DNA from: an uncultured Collinsella sp.
GTDB taxonomy: Bacteria > Actinomycetota > Coriobacteriia > Coriobacteriales > Coriobacteriaceae
DNA: 64,000 nt
Direction of reading: 5' to 3'
NCBI GenBank assembly: GCA_900544095.1
Contig: UQTV01000003.1
Span: 62,001-126,000 of the forward strand
The position numbers and the translations under genes were made by a program. The notes beneath the pieces are model-generated. The model was not told the origin of the DNA, did no database searches, and was given only the letters and a program-made list of their open reading frames with translations. Numbering within the stretch: position 1 is the first letter of the stretch; each line of letters opens with the position of its first letter. Positions 32,552-41,663 of this stretch are shown here, piece after piece.

Positions 32552-34036
32552 CTACAGGCAGACGCCGTCCTTCCAAATGCTGATCTCGTGGCAGCCGCGA
32601 CGCTCGGCACTCGTAAGCTTGCCGCTCGCCGTCTCTAGCACCAGCTGGTACAGGTCGTGGGCAGCCTCGTCGAGCGTACGCTCGCCCGTGGCGACCACGC
32701 CGGCGTTAAAGTCCATCCAGTTGGCCTTGTGGTCGCACAGACGCTGGTTGGTGAACACCTTGAGCGTGGGCGCCGGCGCGCCAAACGGCGTGCCGCGGCC
32801 GGTCGAGAACAGGATCACGTGGCAGCCGGCAGCCGTCAGGGCCGTGGTGGATACCATGTCGTTACCCGGGCCACACAGCATGTTCAGGCCATGCTTGGTA
32901 GCCTGGCCGGCATACGGCAGCACGTCGACGATGGGGGCAGATCCGCCCTTTTGCACGCAGCCGCAGCTCTTGTCCTCGAGCGTGGTAATACCGCCGTCCT
33001 TGTTGCCGGGACTCGGGTTCTCGTAGACCACCTCACCATGGCTGATAAAGTAGTCCTTAAAGCCGTTGAGCATGTCAGAGGCAGCGTTGAAGACCCGCTC
33101 GTCCTCGCAGCGATCGAGCAGAATGCTCTCCGCGCCAAACATCTCGGGAACTTCGGTAAGCACCGACGTGCCGCCGCGGGCGACGACCATATCGCTCACG
33201 CGACCGATCGTGGGGTTGGCGGTAATGCCCGAAAGACCGTCAGAGCCGCCGCACTTAAGGCCAATGACCAGCTCGGAGGCAGGAATGGGCTCACGCTTGG
33301 CCTGCTTGGCCATGTCGGCAAGCTCGGACAGGATCTTGTGACCCTCGACCTGCTCGTCGGCTACATCCTGGCAGGCGAGGAATCGAACGCGCTCGCGATC
33401 GAAGTCACCGAGCTCGTCGAGTACCTGCTGGTGCGTGCAGTTCTCGCAACCGAGGGACAGGAACAGCACACCCGCAGCGTTTGCGTGACGCGAGAGCGCC
33501 ACCAGCAGACGGCGTGTCTGGGCGTGGTCGGCGCCGGTCTGGGAGCAGCCAAAGGGATGCGGGAAGTAGTAAACGCCCTCCAACGAGCCCTCGACCAGGT
33601 CCTGAGCCTGCTCGCACATGGCACGAGCGACTTCGTTGACGCAACCGACGGTGGGAATGATCCAAAGCTCATTGCGTGTGGCGGCACGACCGTCGGCACG
33701 GCGGAAGCCCATAAATGTCTCGGCCTCGATCGGCTCAACGACCGGATGTGTCGGATTGTAGGCGTACTCGATCTCACCCGAGAGGTTGGTCTTCACGTTG
33801 TGCGTGTGCAGCCACTGGCCGGGCTGAATGTCCTTCGTCACGTGGCCGATGGGAAGACCGTACTTGATGACATCCTCACCGGCTGCAATGGCGCGCACGG
33901 CCATCTTGTGACCCTGCGGGATATCCTCCGCGGCAACGACCTCGCCCACGCCGGGAACCTCGACGGCAGCACCCTTGGCGAGCGGCGACAGCGCAACGAT
34001 GACGTTGTCGGCCGGATTGATCTGGATAGTGTTCAT
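32552..34036 (-). CDS. uxaA: Altronate dehydratase
   Basis: UxaA dehydrates D-altronate to KDG. The 494-aa protein has the N-terminal SAF-like domain (about 1-95, with GHKMAVRAI) and the large C-terminal domain with FGCSQTG, LGCENC, GLKCGGSDGLSGITANP and the iron-binding-type Cys in SCGCVQKGG. The ATG at 34036 has AGGA 9 nt upstream. It is the last gene of the uxaC-uxaB-uxaA operon. Confidence 0.95.
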   Translation of the reverse strand: MNTIQINPADNVIVALSPLAKGAAVEVPGVGEVVAAEDIPQGHKMAVRAIAAGEDVIKYGLPIGHVTKDIQPGQWLHTHNVKTNLSGEIEYAYNPTHPVVEPIEAETFMGFRRADGRAATRNELWIIPTVGCVNEVARAMCEQAQDLVEGSLEGVYYFPHPFGCSQTGADHAQTRRLLVALSRHANAAGVLFLSLGCENCTHQQVLDELGDFDRERVRFLACQDVADEQVEGHKILSELADMAKQAKREPIPASELVIGLKCGGSDGLSGITANPTIGRVSDMVVARGGTSVLTEVPEMFGAESILLDRCEDERVFNAASDMLNGFKDYFISHGEVVYENPSPGNKDGGITTLEDKSCGCVQKGGSAPIVDVLPYAGQATKHGLNMLCGPGNDMVSTTALTAAGCHVILFSTGRGTPFGAPAPTLKVFTNQRLCDHKANWMDFNAGVVATGERTLDEAAHDLYQLVLETASGKLTSAERRGCHEISIWKDGVCL

Positions 34037-34078
34037 TACAAAGAGTCCTAACACTACAGGTTGAGCAGAAGTCGAGTG

Positions 34079-34104
34079 ACGCCCGCCAGTTACCCGGCGG
34101 GCGT
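34079..34104 (-). other. Intercistronic hairpin uxaB-uxaA
   Basis: ACGCCCGCC pairs with GGCGGGCGT around an 8-nt loop between the uxaB stop and the uxaA start. There is no T-run, so mRNA processing or stabilisation is likelier than termination. Confidence 0.6.
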
Positions 34105-34114
34105 ACAGAAGGAT

Positions 34115-35629
34115 TTAGGCCTGAGCGTTCGCGAACGCCTGCTTGACGCCCTCGGAGCGCACGACGGCGAGAGCGTTGACGACAAACTCCTCCAGGCCGG
34201 CGATCTGCGTAAGATCCTCGCCCCACATTTGCTCGTTGGAGAGCACATCGTGCACCAGCTCGGCGTCGTCGGCGCCGGCGTGGGCAGCGTAGAAGTCGAG
34301 CACAAAGGCGTCGTCCTGAGCGGTGTACTCGGTGCCGTCGGAGCGACGCAGGTGCAGGCCGTCGCCCTCGCGGGACACGAGCTCCTGCGTGTAGAAGGAG
34401 ATGAGCGTGGCCAGGCTCGTCGCCAGGCACTTGGGCAGGTTGCCGGTCTCGGCAGCGTAGTCCTTGAGCGTAGGCAGGTCGCGGGCACGCCACTTAGCCG
34501 TGGAGTTGAGGCAGATGGAGAGCAGCGCGTGGTCGATAAACGGGTTGTCGAAGCGGTTCTCGACGGCGGCAGCAAAGGCCTTGCAATCCTCGACGTCCAG
34601 GTCGGCGGCAAGCGTCGGGATGACCTCGTCGTAGAGCATGGTGTTCATGAAGCCGCGGACGGTCTCGTCGTGCATGCAATCGCGCACGATGTCAAAGCCG
34701 GCAACCCAGGAGCCCGGGACGAAGGCGGTGTGGGCGCCATTGAGGATGCGAACCTTGCGCTTCTTGTACGGGGTGACATCGGGGGTAACAAAGACACCCG
34801 GCAGGCCGGCCTTCACGAAGGGGAGCTTCTCGGCAAGCGACTCGTCGCCCTGGATGCCCCACATCTGGAAGGGCTCGCGCACGGCCAGGAAAGGATCCTC
34901 GTAGCCCAGGCGCTCGGCCACGGCAGCGGCCTCCTTGGGGTCGCGGATGCGGCCGGGGACGATAGTGTCGACGAGCGTGGTGCAGACGGTGCAGTCGTTG
35001 GCCATCCACTGCGCAAACTCGTCCTCCCAGCCCCAGTCGCTCACGTACTGGTTCATGATGCGCAGCAGCTCCTCGCCGTTGTGATCGATGAGTTCGCAGG
35101 CGAGCACGATGACGCCCGGCTTGCCGGCGGCCCAGCGGGTGTGGAGCACCTGGGCAAGCTTAGCGGGGAAGCTCGCGGGCGGCATGTCGTCGGCCTTGCA
35201 GGACGGATCGTAGGCAATGCCAGCCTCGGTGGTGTTGGAGACGATAATCTCCAAATCGTCGGAGACGGCGACCTCCATCATGGCGCGGTAGTCGTCCTCA
35301 CGATACGGATTGAGGCAGCGGCTGCAGGCGCTGATCACACGGGACTCGTCGACCGTGTTGCCGTTCTCCTTGCCGCGCACCAGCACGGTGTACAGGTCAT
35401 CCTGGGCATTGATGCCGTCGGCAAAGCCAAAGGCGCCGCTGATGGGCTGCACCATGACAACCTTGCCGTTCCAGCCGGTTGCCTCGTTGCCCATGTCAAA
35501 GAAGCGGTCGACAAAGGCGCGCAGGAAATTGCCCTCGCCAAACTGCAGAACCTTCTCGGGCGCGTCCTTGGGCAGCAGGTAGCCCTTGTAGCCGATCTTC
35601 TCGAGCGTCTCGTAGCTGATGTTCTCCAT
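34115..35629 (-). CDS. uxaB: Tagaturonate reductase
   Basis: UxaB is an NADH-dependent reductase of the mannitol dehydrogenase family that turns D-tagaturonate into D-altronate. The 504-aa protein has LQFGEGNFLRAFVDRFFD (N-terminal Rossmann part) and the UxaB-typical VRILNGAHTAFVPGSW. Length is normal. The start follows AAGGAGAG. Fructuronate reductase (UxuB) belongs to the same superfamily, but the NGAHT motif and operon partners point to UxaB. Confidence 0.93.
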   Translation of the reverse strand: MENISYETLEKIGYKGYLLPKDAPEKVLQFGEGNFLRAFVDRFFDMGNEATGWNGKVVMVQPISGAFGFADGINAQDDLYTVLVRGKENGNTVDESRVISACSRCLNPYREDDYRAMMEVAVSDDLEIIVSNTTEAGIAYDPSCKADDMPPASFPAKLAQVLHTRWAAGKPGVIVLACELIDHNGEELLRIMNQYVSDWGWEDEFAQWMANDCTVCTTLVDTIVPGRIRDPKEAAAVAERLGYEDPFLAVREPFQMWGIQGDESLAEKLPFVKAGLPGVFVTPDVTPYKKRKVRILNGAHTAFVPGSWVAGFDIVRDCMHDETVRGFMNTMLYDEVIPTLAADLDVEDCKAFAAAVENRFDNPFIDHALLSICLNSTAKWRARDLPTLKDYAAETGNLPKCLATSLATLISFYTQELVSREGDGLHLRRSDGTEYTAQDDAFVLDFYAAHAGADDAELVHDVLSNEQMWGEDLTQIAGLEEFVVNALAVVRSEGVKQAFANAQA

Positions 35630-35669
35630 CGATGTCTCTCCTTAGATTGCTGTTAGCGTGCAGGCAAAA

Positions 35670-35701
35670 CGGGGGCGCCGCGTGTGGCAACGGCGCTCCC
35701 G
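35670..35701 (-). other. Intercistronic hairpin uxaC-uxaB
   Basis: CGGGGGCGCCG pairs with CGGCGCTCCCG (one bulge). On the minus strand GTTTTGCC follows, so it may act as a partial terminator between uxaC and uxaB. Confidence 0.6.
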
Positions 35702-35725
35702 AGTTCGGTGTGATTCGATGCGGGT

Positions 35726-37153
35726 TTAAGCCTCGACGGTATCCAGGTCAAAGCCAAAGTAGCGGACCGCGTTGTTGTAGCTGATGTCGCGCACGATGGC
35801 TCCCAGCAGTTCCATGTCGGCCGGATACTTGCCCTGCTCGACCCACTCGCCGATCACGCCGCACAGCACGCGACGGAAGTACTCGTGACGCGGGTAGGAC
35901 AGGAAGGAGCGGGAATCGGTAAGCATGCCCACAAAGTTGCCCAACACGCCCTCGTTAGCCAGAGCCGTGAGCTGCTCGCGCATACCGATCTCGTTGTCGT
36001 TGAACCACCAGGCAGAGCCGTTCTGGATCTTGCCGGCGGTCGGAGCCTCCTGGAAGCAGCCCATCACGGTATCGATCATGGTGTTGTCGATGGGGTTCAG
36101 GCTATACAGGATGGTCTTGGGCAGACCCGTGGACTCCTGGATGGAGTTGAGGAAATCGGCCAGCTGGTCGGACGGCGTGTAGTTGGAGATGCAGTCGTAG
36201 CCGGTGTCGGGACCGAGCTTGGCGAACATAGCGCGGTTGTTGTCACGCTTGCAGCCAAAGTGCAGCTGCATGGCCCAGCCAAGGCGGACATACTCGCCGG
36301 CGACGAACTGCATAAAGGCCGTCTTGTACTTGAGGACCTCGTCCTCGGTAAGCGGCTCGGCGGCAAGGCCCTTGGCAAAGATAGTCTCGATCTCGTCGGC
36401 GGTAGCCGGAACGTACATAACGTAGTCGAGCGCGTGGTCGGAAGCGCGGCAGCCCAGCTCGTGGGCAACGTCGTAGCGCTTGGAGATGGCGGCCTTCATG
36501 CCCTCGAAGTCGCTGATCTCAATGCCGGCAACCTCGGAGAGATGCTTGCAGTAGTCGGCGAACTCCTGGCCACGCTCGATGCGCAGGGCGGCATCGGGGC
36601 GCATGGCGGGAACGACCTGAACGTCAAAACTGTCGTCGGCGGCAATCTTCTTGTGCCACTCAAAGCTGTCGGCGGGGTCGTCGGTAGTGCAGATCATGCG
36701 GACGTTGGACTGCTTGATGAGGTTGCGGCAGGTAAAGCTGGCCTCAGCGAGCTTGGCGTTGGCAAGGTCCCAGACCTCCTGAGCGGTTTTGCCGTTCAGG
36801 ACGCCCTCGTAGCCAAAGTAACGCTTAAGCTCCAGGTGGCTCCACTCAAAGACGGGGTTGCCCACGCAACGGCCCAGGGTCTCGGCCCACTTCTGGAACT
36901 TCTCGCGAGCAGGGGCATCGCCGGTAATGAAGCGCTCGTCAACGCCGTTGGCACGCATCAGGCGCCACTTGTAGTGGTCACCGCCCAGCCAAACCTCGGT
37001 GATGTTCTCAAAACGTTTGTCGTCCCAGATCTCCTTGGGAGAAATGTGGCAGTGGTAGTCAACGATGGGCATGCCCTCGGCAAAGTTGTGGAACAGCTCC
37101 TCACCGGTTTTGGTGCTCAGCAGGAAATCCTGATCGTCCATGAAGTTTTTCAT
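35726..37153 (-). CDS. uxaC: Glucuronate/galacturonate isomerase
   Basis: UxaC converts D-galacturonate to D-tagaturonate and D-glucuronate to D-fructuronate. The 475-aa amidohydrolase-fold protein has the metal-site motif VDYHCHISPKEI, LHFGCKRDNN, and the C-terminal LTDSRSFLSYPRHEYFRR typical for the family. The ATG at 37153 has AAAGGGG upstream; the frame start 22 codons earlier sits in the operator. It is the first gene of the uxaC-uxaB-uxaA operon and is controlled by the sites at 37209-37300. Confidence 0.95.
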   Translation of the reverse strand: MKNFMDDQDFLLSTKTGEELFHNFAEGMPIVDYHCHISPKEIWDDKRFENITEVWLGGDHYKWRLMRANGVDERFITGDAPAREKFQKWAETLGRCVGNPVFEWSHLELKRYFGYEGVLNGKTAQEVWDLANAKLAEASFTCRNLIKQSNVRMICTTDDPADSFEWHKKIAADDSFDVQVVPAMRPDAALRIERGQEFADYCKHLSEVAGIEISDFEGMKAAISKRYDVAHELGCRASDHALDYVMYVPATADEIETIFAKGLAAEPLTEDEVLKYKTAFMQFVAGEYVRLGWAMQLHFGCKRDNNRAMFAKLGPDTGYDCISNYTPSDQLADFLNSIQESTGLPKTILYSLNPIDNTMIDTVMGCFQEAPTAGKIQNGSAWWFNDNEIGMREQLTALANEGVLGNFVGMLTDSRSFLSYPRHEYFRRVLCGVIGEWVEQGKYPADMELLGAIVRDISYNNAVRYFGFDLDTVEA

Positions 37154-37208
37154 CAAACAACCCCTTTGTTGGCGGAGCGGGCGCACGATGCGCTCGTTAT
37201 CCTCTAGG

Positions 37209-37256
37209 TGAACGTTCACTATACTAATTCATTGCGACTTAAAAGGTGAACGTTCA
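37209..37256 (-). promoter_or_regulatory. Two perfect hexuronate operators before uxaC
   Basis: AGGTGAACGTTCACT (core 37209-37218) and AGGTGAACGTTCACCT (core 37247-37256), spaced 38 bp between cores. A TATAGT-type -10 lies between them on the minus strand. These are the best copies of a site also found at 18278, 25788, 25831, 32260, 32300 and 32419. The LacI gene at 37613-38692 is next to them. Confidence 0.85.
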
Positions 37257-37272
37257 CCTAACCACCATGGGG

Positions 37273-37300
37273 TGAACGGTCGATTTTGCCCGTTCAACGG
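37273..37300 (-). promoter_or_regulatory. Element F7 upstream of the uxaC promoter
   Basis: A 28-bp element whose first 24 bp are an inverted repeat TGAACGG-N10-CCGTTCA, followed by ACGG. It ends 22 bp from the TTCACC of the distal operator. Same element as at 32325 and 48205. Confidence 0.65.
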
Positions 37301-37392
37301 TTACTGGAGCCGTAACTTGTATGTATTGCGAATTGGCAGGCGTCCCCGAATACCGAACTTGAGCGCTTTGGCCAGGTGGGTCATGTTCCGCC

Positions 37393-37419
37393 GTGCATTT
37401 TTGGGAGTATTCAGCATCG
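37393..37419 (+). repeat. Interspersed repeat F5, copy 1
   Basis: GTGCATTTTTGGGAGTATTC followed by AGCATCG. It is inverted at 37560-37583 and again direct at 57459-57485. This and the inverted copy flank the terminator at 37483-37521. Confidence 0.65.
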
Positions 37420-37482
37420 GAGCGCACCGCGCACCGTCTTCGAAGCCCTATCTGATGCTCATATTGCGCCCAATCGGCATAA

Positions 37483-37521
37483 ATAAATGCCCCCGATGGC
37501 GAATTACGCCATCGGGGGCAC
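37483..37521 (-). terminator. Terminator of the hexuronate lacI gene
   Basis: TGCCCCCGATGGC pairs with GCCATCGGGGGCA around a 6-nt loop. On the minus strand a T-rich stretch (ATTTATTT) follows. Confidence 0.85.
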
Positions 37522-37559
37522 TTAAAACAGTCGTCCTAACCTCTTTCGGGACACGCCAT

Positions 37560-37583
37560 TGCTGAATACTCCAAAAAATGAAC
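37560..37583 (-). repeat. Interspersed repeat F5, copy 2 (inverted)
   Basis: TGCTGAATACTCCAAAAAAT is the reverse complement of the F5 core, about 140 bp from copy 1, lying 30 bp after the lacI stop. Confidence 0.65.
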
Positions 37584-37612
37584 GTCGCAAGAGGGGGTAC
37601 CTGACTAAACGG

Positions 37613-38692
37613 CTAAATTCCCGCAAGCTCGCAGTAGCGGTCGACGTTGCTGGCAAACACCATCTCCACAGCACCCTTCTGCACGGGCTCCGCCGGAGTT
37701 TTACCCCACAGCAGATACTCGCCCAAGGTCTTGGCGCCACGGTAGGCCAGGCTCACCGGGTCCTTATAGACAATATTGGTAAAGATGCCACGGCGCAAGG
37801 CCAAGGCGCTCTCGGGGAACAGGTCGTTGCCGATTACCATGACCTTGCCGGCCTTGCCGCTTGAAACAAGCGCGTCGGCGACCACCTCGGAACCAACGGC
37901 AAAAACGCTACAGATGAGCTCGGGAGCATCCGGCGCACTCAAGCGCTGCTCAAGCTCGCGCTCGAGCTGTTTGACTTGCGCATGGGCGCCGGCAAGGTCC
38001 TCAACCTGCCATGGAATATCGTGTTCGCGCAGGTAATTATGAAAGGCGCGGGCGGTCAGGTAGTGTGAATCGGTATAGGGGTCGCCCGCCAACAGGAGCA
38101 CGCGGGCGTCAACCCCAGAAGCGTGGACCAGATTTGCCGCCTGCTCCGCCATAAGACTGCCCGCCGCGGAATAGTCCGCCAGACTGGCACCCAGGCGATC
38201 GAGGTGCGGGCGGTCGCCGTCTACGAGCTCGATTGTCACGCCCGCCTCGGCAATCTGCCTCAAGAGCTCGGTTGCGCGGTCATCGCCCGGAACATAGGCA
38301 AGCAGGCCGTCAATCTTCTCGCCTACCTGCAGACGCTCATCAATCTGCTCGAGCGCATCGGCGTAGCCACCCACGCCAAATTCAACGCGCTCAACCGTAA
38401 TGCCCCGGTCGATGACCTCCTGCTCAAAGCGGTTGCAGCCTTCCCAAAGGTAACGGAAAAAGTACGCCCCCTCGCACGATGCGCGGGGCAGGCAAAACAC
38501 CAGGTTGATATCCTTGCGGCGCAGGCTCGAGGCACTTGTGTTGCGGTGGTAACCCATGGCCTCGGCCTTAGCATTCACCTTGGAGCGCACGGATTCGCTC
38601 ACGCCGGCCTTACCCGTCAGGGCCTTGTGCACGGTATTGATGGAAACGCCAAGCTCGGCGGCTATGTCCTTCATGGTTACGCGAGCGCTCAT
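37613..38692 (-). CDS. LacI family regulator, likely repressor of hexuronate/pectin genes
   Basis: A 359-aa LacI-type protein with helix-turn-helix MKDIAAELGVSINTVHKALT and hinge SASSLRRKD, then a periplasmic-binding-like ligand domain. The recognition helix reads INTVHK rather than the common xxTVSR, fitting an operator unlike CGAAA(N4)TTTCG. The start follows CGGAGTAACCCC. It sits next to uxaC and its TGAACGTTCA operators, and I see no such site before its own gene. Regulator-operator assignment is inference from position and from the other two LacI proteins having their own distinct adjacent operators. Confidence 0.88.
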   Translation of the reverse strand: MSARVTMKDIAAELGVSINTVHKALTGKAGVSESVRSKVNAKAEAMGYHRNTSASSLRRKDINLVFCLPRASCEGAYFFRYLWEGCNRFEQEVIDRGITVERVEFGVGGYADALEQIDERLQVGEKIDGLLAYVPGDDRATELLRQIAEAGVTIELVDGDRPHLDRLGASLADYSAAGSLMAEQAANLVHASGVDARVLLLAGDPYTDSHYLTARAFHNYLREHDIPWQVEDLAGAHAQVKQLERELEQRLSAPDAPELICSVFAVGSEVVADALVSSGKAGKVMVIGNDLFPESALALRRGIFTNIVYKDPVSLAYRGAKTLGEYLLWGKTPAEPVQKGAVEMVFASNVDRYCELAGI

Positions 38693-38791
38693 GGGGTTAC
38701 TCCGTTATAGATAAGTTGCCAATTAACAGTACAGGTAACGATACCCCAAAATCACTCTTCAACTCGCCGCGCTCGCCGTCAAATGTGCAAA

Positions 38792-38821
38792 GCGCCCCGC
38801 GAACGGGTGCTCGCGGGGCGC
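38792..38821 (-). terminator. Hairpin after the Cys-rich Feo partner
   Basis: GCGCCCCGCGA pairs with TCGCGGGGCGC around an 8-nt loop; only a short TTTG follows on the minus strand. Confidence 0.7.
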
Positions 38822-38836
38822 CTGGATGCCTGGACC

Positions 38837-39037
38837 TTATTTGATACCGCGGCCCAAGTCTTCGGCAATTTTGTCCACGCCCTTAAGTGCGGCGCAGGTT
38901 TTTTTGTTGGAACAATGTCCCGTGCAAACGCCGCCCTGAGCGCAGTCGGCGCAGGTGCCCTTGCGATAAATGCGCACGCACACGGCGACAAACGCAATGC
39001 CGATAACAGCCAGTACAACAATATCGATAGGTGCCAT
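38837..39037 (-). CDS. FeoB-associated Cys-rich membrane protein
   Basis: A 66-aa protein with one N-terminal transmembrane helix (IDIVVLAVIGIAFVAVCVRI) and a Cys-rich tail (CADCAQGGVC, GHCSNKKTC). Small proteins of this design are encoded next to feoB in many anaerobes and are thought to help ferrous iron transport. A terminator lies between feoB and this gene, so it needs read-through or its own promoter. The ribosome binding site is AGGAGG (visible as CCTCCT on the plus strand). Confidence 0.85.
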   Translation of the reverse strand: MAPIDIVVLAVIGIAFVAVCVRIYRKGTCADCAQGGVCTGHCSNKKTCAALKGVDKIAEDLGRGIK

Positions 39038-39150
39038 AGCAAGCCTCCTCTAGTTAACCACCACTTACTTTACCCCATTCTCCACCTGCCAAAAAGGGAC
39101 AGGTATATTTTGGTCGGTTTTATCTGCGGAAACGCCACATCTCCCTCACC

Positions 39151-39183
39151 AAAAAGCCCGGGTGTCGCTGGGACACCCGGGCT
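39151..39183 (-). terminator. Terminator of feoB
   Basis: AGCCCGGGTGTC and GACACCCGGGCT form a 12-bp stem with a 5-nt loop, followed by TTTTT on the minus strand. Confidence 0.92.
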
Positions 39184-39212
39184 CGTGGAAAGGGGCTGAT
39201 CCTTATTCGGAC

Positions 39213-41540
39213 TTAAGCTGAAACTGCGGCGGAAGCGGTGTTGGTCTCGTCCTCGTCGGTCCAGGCGTGCTTAGGCATGGGACGGAAGATCTGGAAGAGC
39301 ATCGCAACCAGCAGAACGATGGCTACAACCGTCCAAATACCAAACTGGCCAAGGACAAGCAGGTTGTAGAACTGGTTGATGAACAGGCCGATCACCCATG
39401 CGAAGGCGCACTCGTAGCCGATGGCAATCGCGGTCCACTTGCCGGAGTCCATCTGATTGCGAATGGTGCCCATGGCGGCAAAGCACGGAGCGCACAGCAG
39501 GTTGAATGCACCAAAGGCAACGCAAGCACCCATGGTCGGGAACATGCCGGCGAACGCGGTCCACAGGCTCGGGTCGGTCTCGGCGGCGTCGGCAACGGAC
39601 AGCAGCGAGCCGGCGGTGGCGACGACGTTCTCCTTGGCGACAAGTCCAGAGACAGTCAGCGCGGTGGCCTGCCAGGTGCTAAAGCCGAGCGGGGCGAAGA
39701 TCCAAGCGACCAGGTTGCCCAGCATGGCGAGCACGGAGTAGTCCATAAACTCCTCGGGGATGCCGTCCATAGCAGGCAGGAAGCCAAAGGAACCGTTGTA
39801 GCTACCAAAGTTGGAGAGGAACCAAACCACGACGGTAGAGGCGAAGATGACCGTGCCGGCCTTCTTGATAAAGGCCCAGCAGCGCTCCCATACATGCAGC
39901 GCCCAAGAGCGGATTGCCGGGAAGTGATAGGCGGGAAGCTCCATAACGAACGGCGTCGGGCGACCGGCGAAGAGCTTGGTCTTCTTGAGCATGAGGCCCG
40001 AGGCGATGACGGCAAAGACGCCCAAGAAGTAGAACAGCGGGCTGATCCATGCGGCGGTGGTGGAAGAATCGCCGATGATGGAACCCATGAGCAGGGCAAT
40101 GATCGGCAGCTTAGCGCCACAGGGAATGAACGTGGTGGTCATGACCGTCATGCGACGGTCCTTCTCGTTCTCGATGGTCTTGGTGGCCATGACGCCGGGG
40201 ACGCCGCAGCCCGAGGACACGAGCATGGGGATAAAGGACTTACCGGACAGGCCAAACCGGCGGAACACGCGGTCCATGATGAAGGCGACACGGGCCATGT
40301 AGCCGCAGTCCTCCAGGAAGGACAGCATCACAAAGAGCAGGAACATCTGCGGAACGAAGCCGAAGATGGCGCCTAAGCCGCCGACGATACCGTCGCAGAC
40401 CAGCGAATCAACCAGGCCACCGTCCTCGGTACCGCCCGCCACGAGGGCGTCGTGCACCACGGTGGTAATACCCGGGACATAGGGGCCGTACTGCGCCGGG
40501 TCGACCGAGTCGGCGTTGTCGCCCGCAGCCTCGACGGCCGCGTCGTAAGCGTCGCGGCCCTGACCGAGCACGTACCAACCGTCGGTACCGAAGAGCTGGT
40601 CGTTGGTGAAGTCGGTCACCGTGCCGCCCAGGGTGGAAACGGCGATGTAGTACACGCAGAACATGATGACCACAAAGATCGGCAGGCCCAGGATGCGGTT
40701 GGTAACCACACGGTCGATCTTCTCGGAAGTGCTCATCTTGGCAGGAGCCTTGGTGAGGCACTCGTCGATGATGTGGGCAATCACGCCGTAGCGCTCGCCG
40801 GTAATGATGGACTCGGCGTCGTCGTCGCAATCCTGCTCGCACTGGGCGACCAGCTGCTCGACGCGAGCGGCCTTCTCCTTAGTGAGGTTGATGAGCTTGC
40901 AGGCGTCCGCGTCGCGCTCGAACAGCTTGACAGCGTAGTAGCGACGCTTGTTGGCGGGAACGCTCGCCGGCAGGTTGTTCTCGATGTGGTCCAGAACGTC
41001 CTCGATAGAGGAATCGAACTTGTGCTCCGGCACCTGGCCCTTAGAAGCGGCAGACTTCTTGACCTGCTCGAACAGCTCTTTGATGCCCTTGTTCTTAAGG
41101 GCCGAGATCATCATGACCGGGCAGCCGAGCTTCTTGGAAAGCTTGTCCGTGTCAATCTTGTCGCCGTTCTTCTCGACCAAGTCGGCCATGTTGAGGGCAA
41201 CGACCACGGGCAGGCCGGTCTCGATAACCTGAAGGGCCAGATACAGGTTGCGCTCGAGGTTGGTGGCATCGACCACCTGGACGACGACATCGGGCTCGCC
41301 GCTCATGAGGTAATCGCGCGAGCACTGCTCCTCGGGGCTATAGGGGGAAAGCGAGTAGATGCCAGGGAGGTCCGTGATGGTAACGTTCTTGTCGCTTAGG
41401 AGCTTGGCTTCCTTTTTCTCAACCGTGACGCCGGGCCAGTTGCCAACGTAGCCGTTGGCGCCGGTGATCAGGTTGAAAAGCGTGGTCTTGCCGCAGTTGG
41501 GGTTACCCGCCAGCGCGACATGGATCTGAGAATCCGCCAT
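39213..41540 (-). CDS. feoB: Ferrous iron transporter FeoB
   Basis: A 775-aa iron(II) transporter. The cytosolic G domain (about 1-165) has G1 GNPNCGKTTLFN, G3 DLPGIYSL and G4 NMAD; a helical GDI-like region follows. The membrane part holds the two Gate regions with conserved Cys (SSGCGVPGVMATK; FIPCGAKLPIIALL). Length is normal. Third gene after two feoA genes. An intervening extracellular loop (about residues 320-385) rich in Asp/Ala is longer than in E. coli. Confidence 0.96.
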   Translation of the reverse strand: MADSQIHVALAGNPNCGKTTLFNLITGANGYVGNWPGVTVEKKEAKLLSDKNVTITDLPGIYSLSPYSPEEQCSRDYLMSGEPDVVVQVVDATNLERNLYLALQVIETGLPVVVALNMADLVEKNGDKIDTDKLSKKLGCPVMMISALKNKGIKELFEQVKKSAASKGQVPEHKFDSSIEDVLDHIENNLPASVPANKRRYYAVKLFERDADACKLINLTKEKAARVEQLVAQCEQDCDDDAESIITGERYGVIAHIIDECLTKAPAKMSTSEKIDRVVTNRILGLPIFVVIMFCVYYIAVSTLGGTVTDFTNDQLFGTDGWYVLGQGRDAYDAAVEAAGDNADSVDPAQYGPYVPGITTVVHDALVAGGTEDGGLVDSLVCDGIVGGLGAIFGFVPQMFLLFVMLSFLEDCGYMARVAFIMDRVFRRFGLSGKSFIPMLVSSGCGVPGVMATKTIENEKDRRMTVMTTTFIPCGAKLPIIALLMGSIIGDSSTTAAWISPLFYFLGVFAVIASGLMLKKTKLFAGRPTPFVMELPAYHFPAIRSWALHVWERCWAFIKKAGTVIFASTVVVWFLSNFGSYNGSFGFLPAMDGIPEEFMDYSVLAMLGNLVAWIFAPLGFSTWQATALTVSGLVAKENVVATAGSLLSVADAAETDPSLWTAFAGMFPTMGACVAFGAFNLLCAPCFAAMGTIRNQMDSGKWTAIAIGYECAFAWVIGLFINQFYNLLVLGQFGIWTVVAIVLLVAMLFQIFRPMPKHAWTDEDETNTASAAVSA

Positions 41541-41663
41541 TCAATCCTTCTTCCTTGTGTGCCCGCGCTGCTTTCTCCGCGCGAGCTGGATAATGTGCTT
41601 CAAAGTTGCTGCATTAAGTTAGAAAACCCTAACTTTATCTGCAGAAATACTCGCCGCTGGCCC

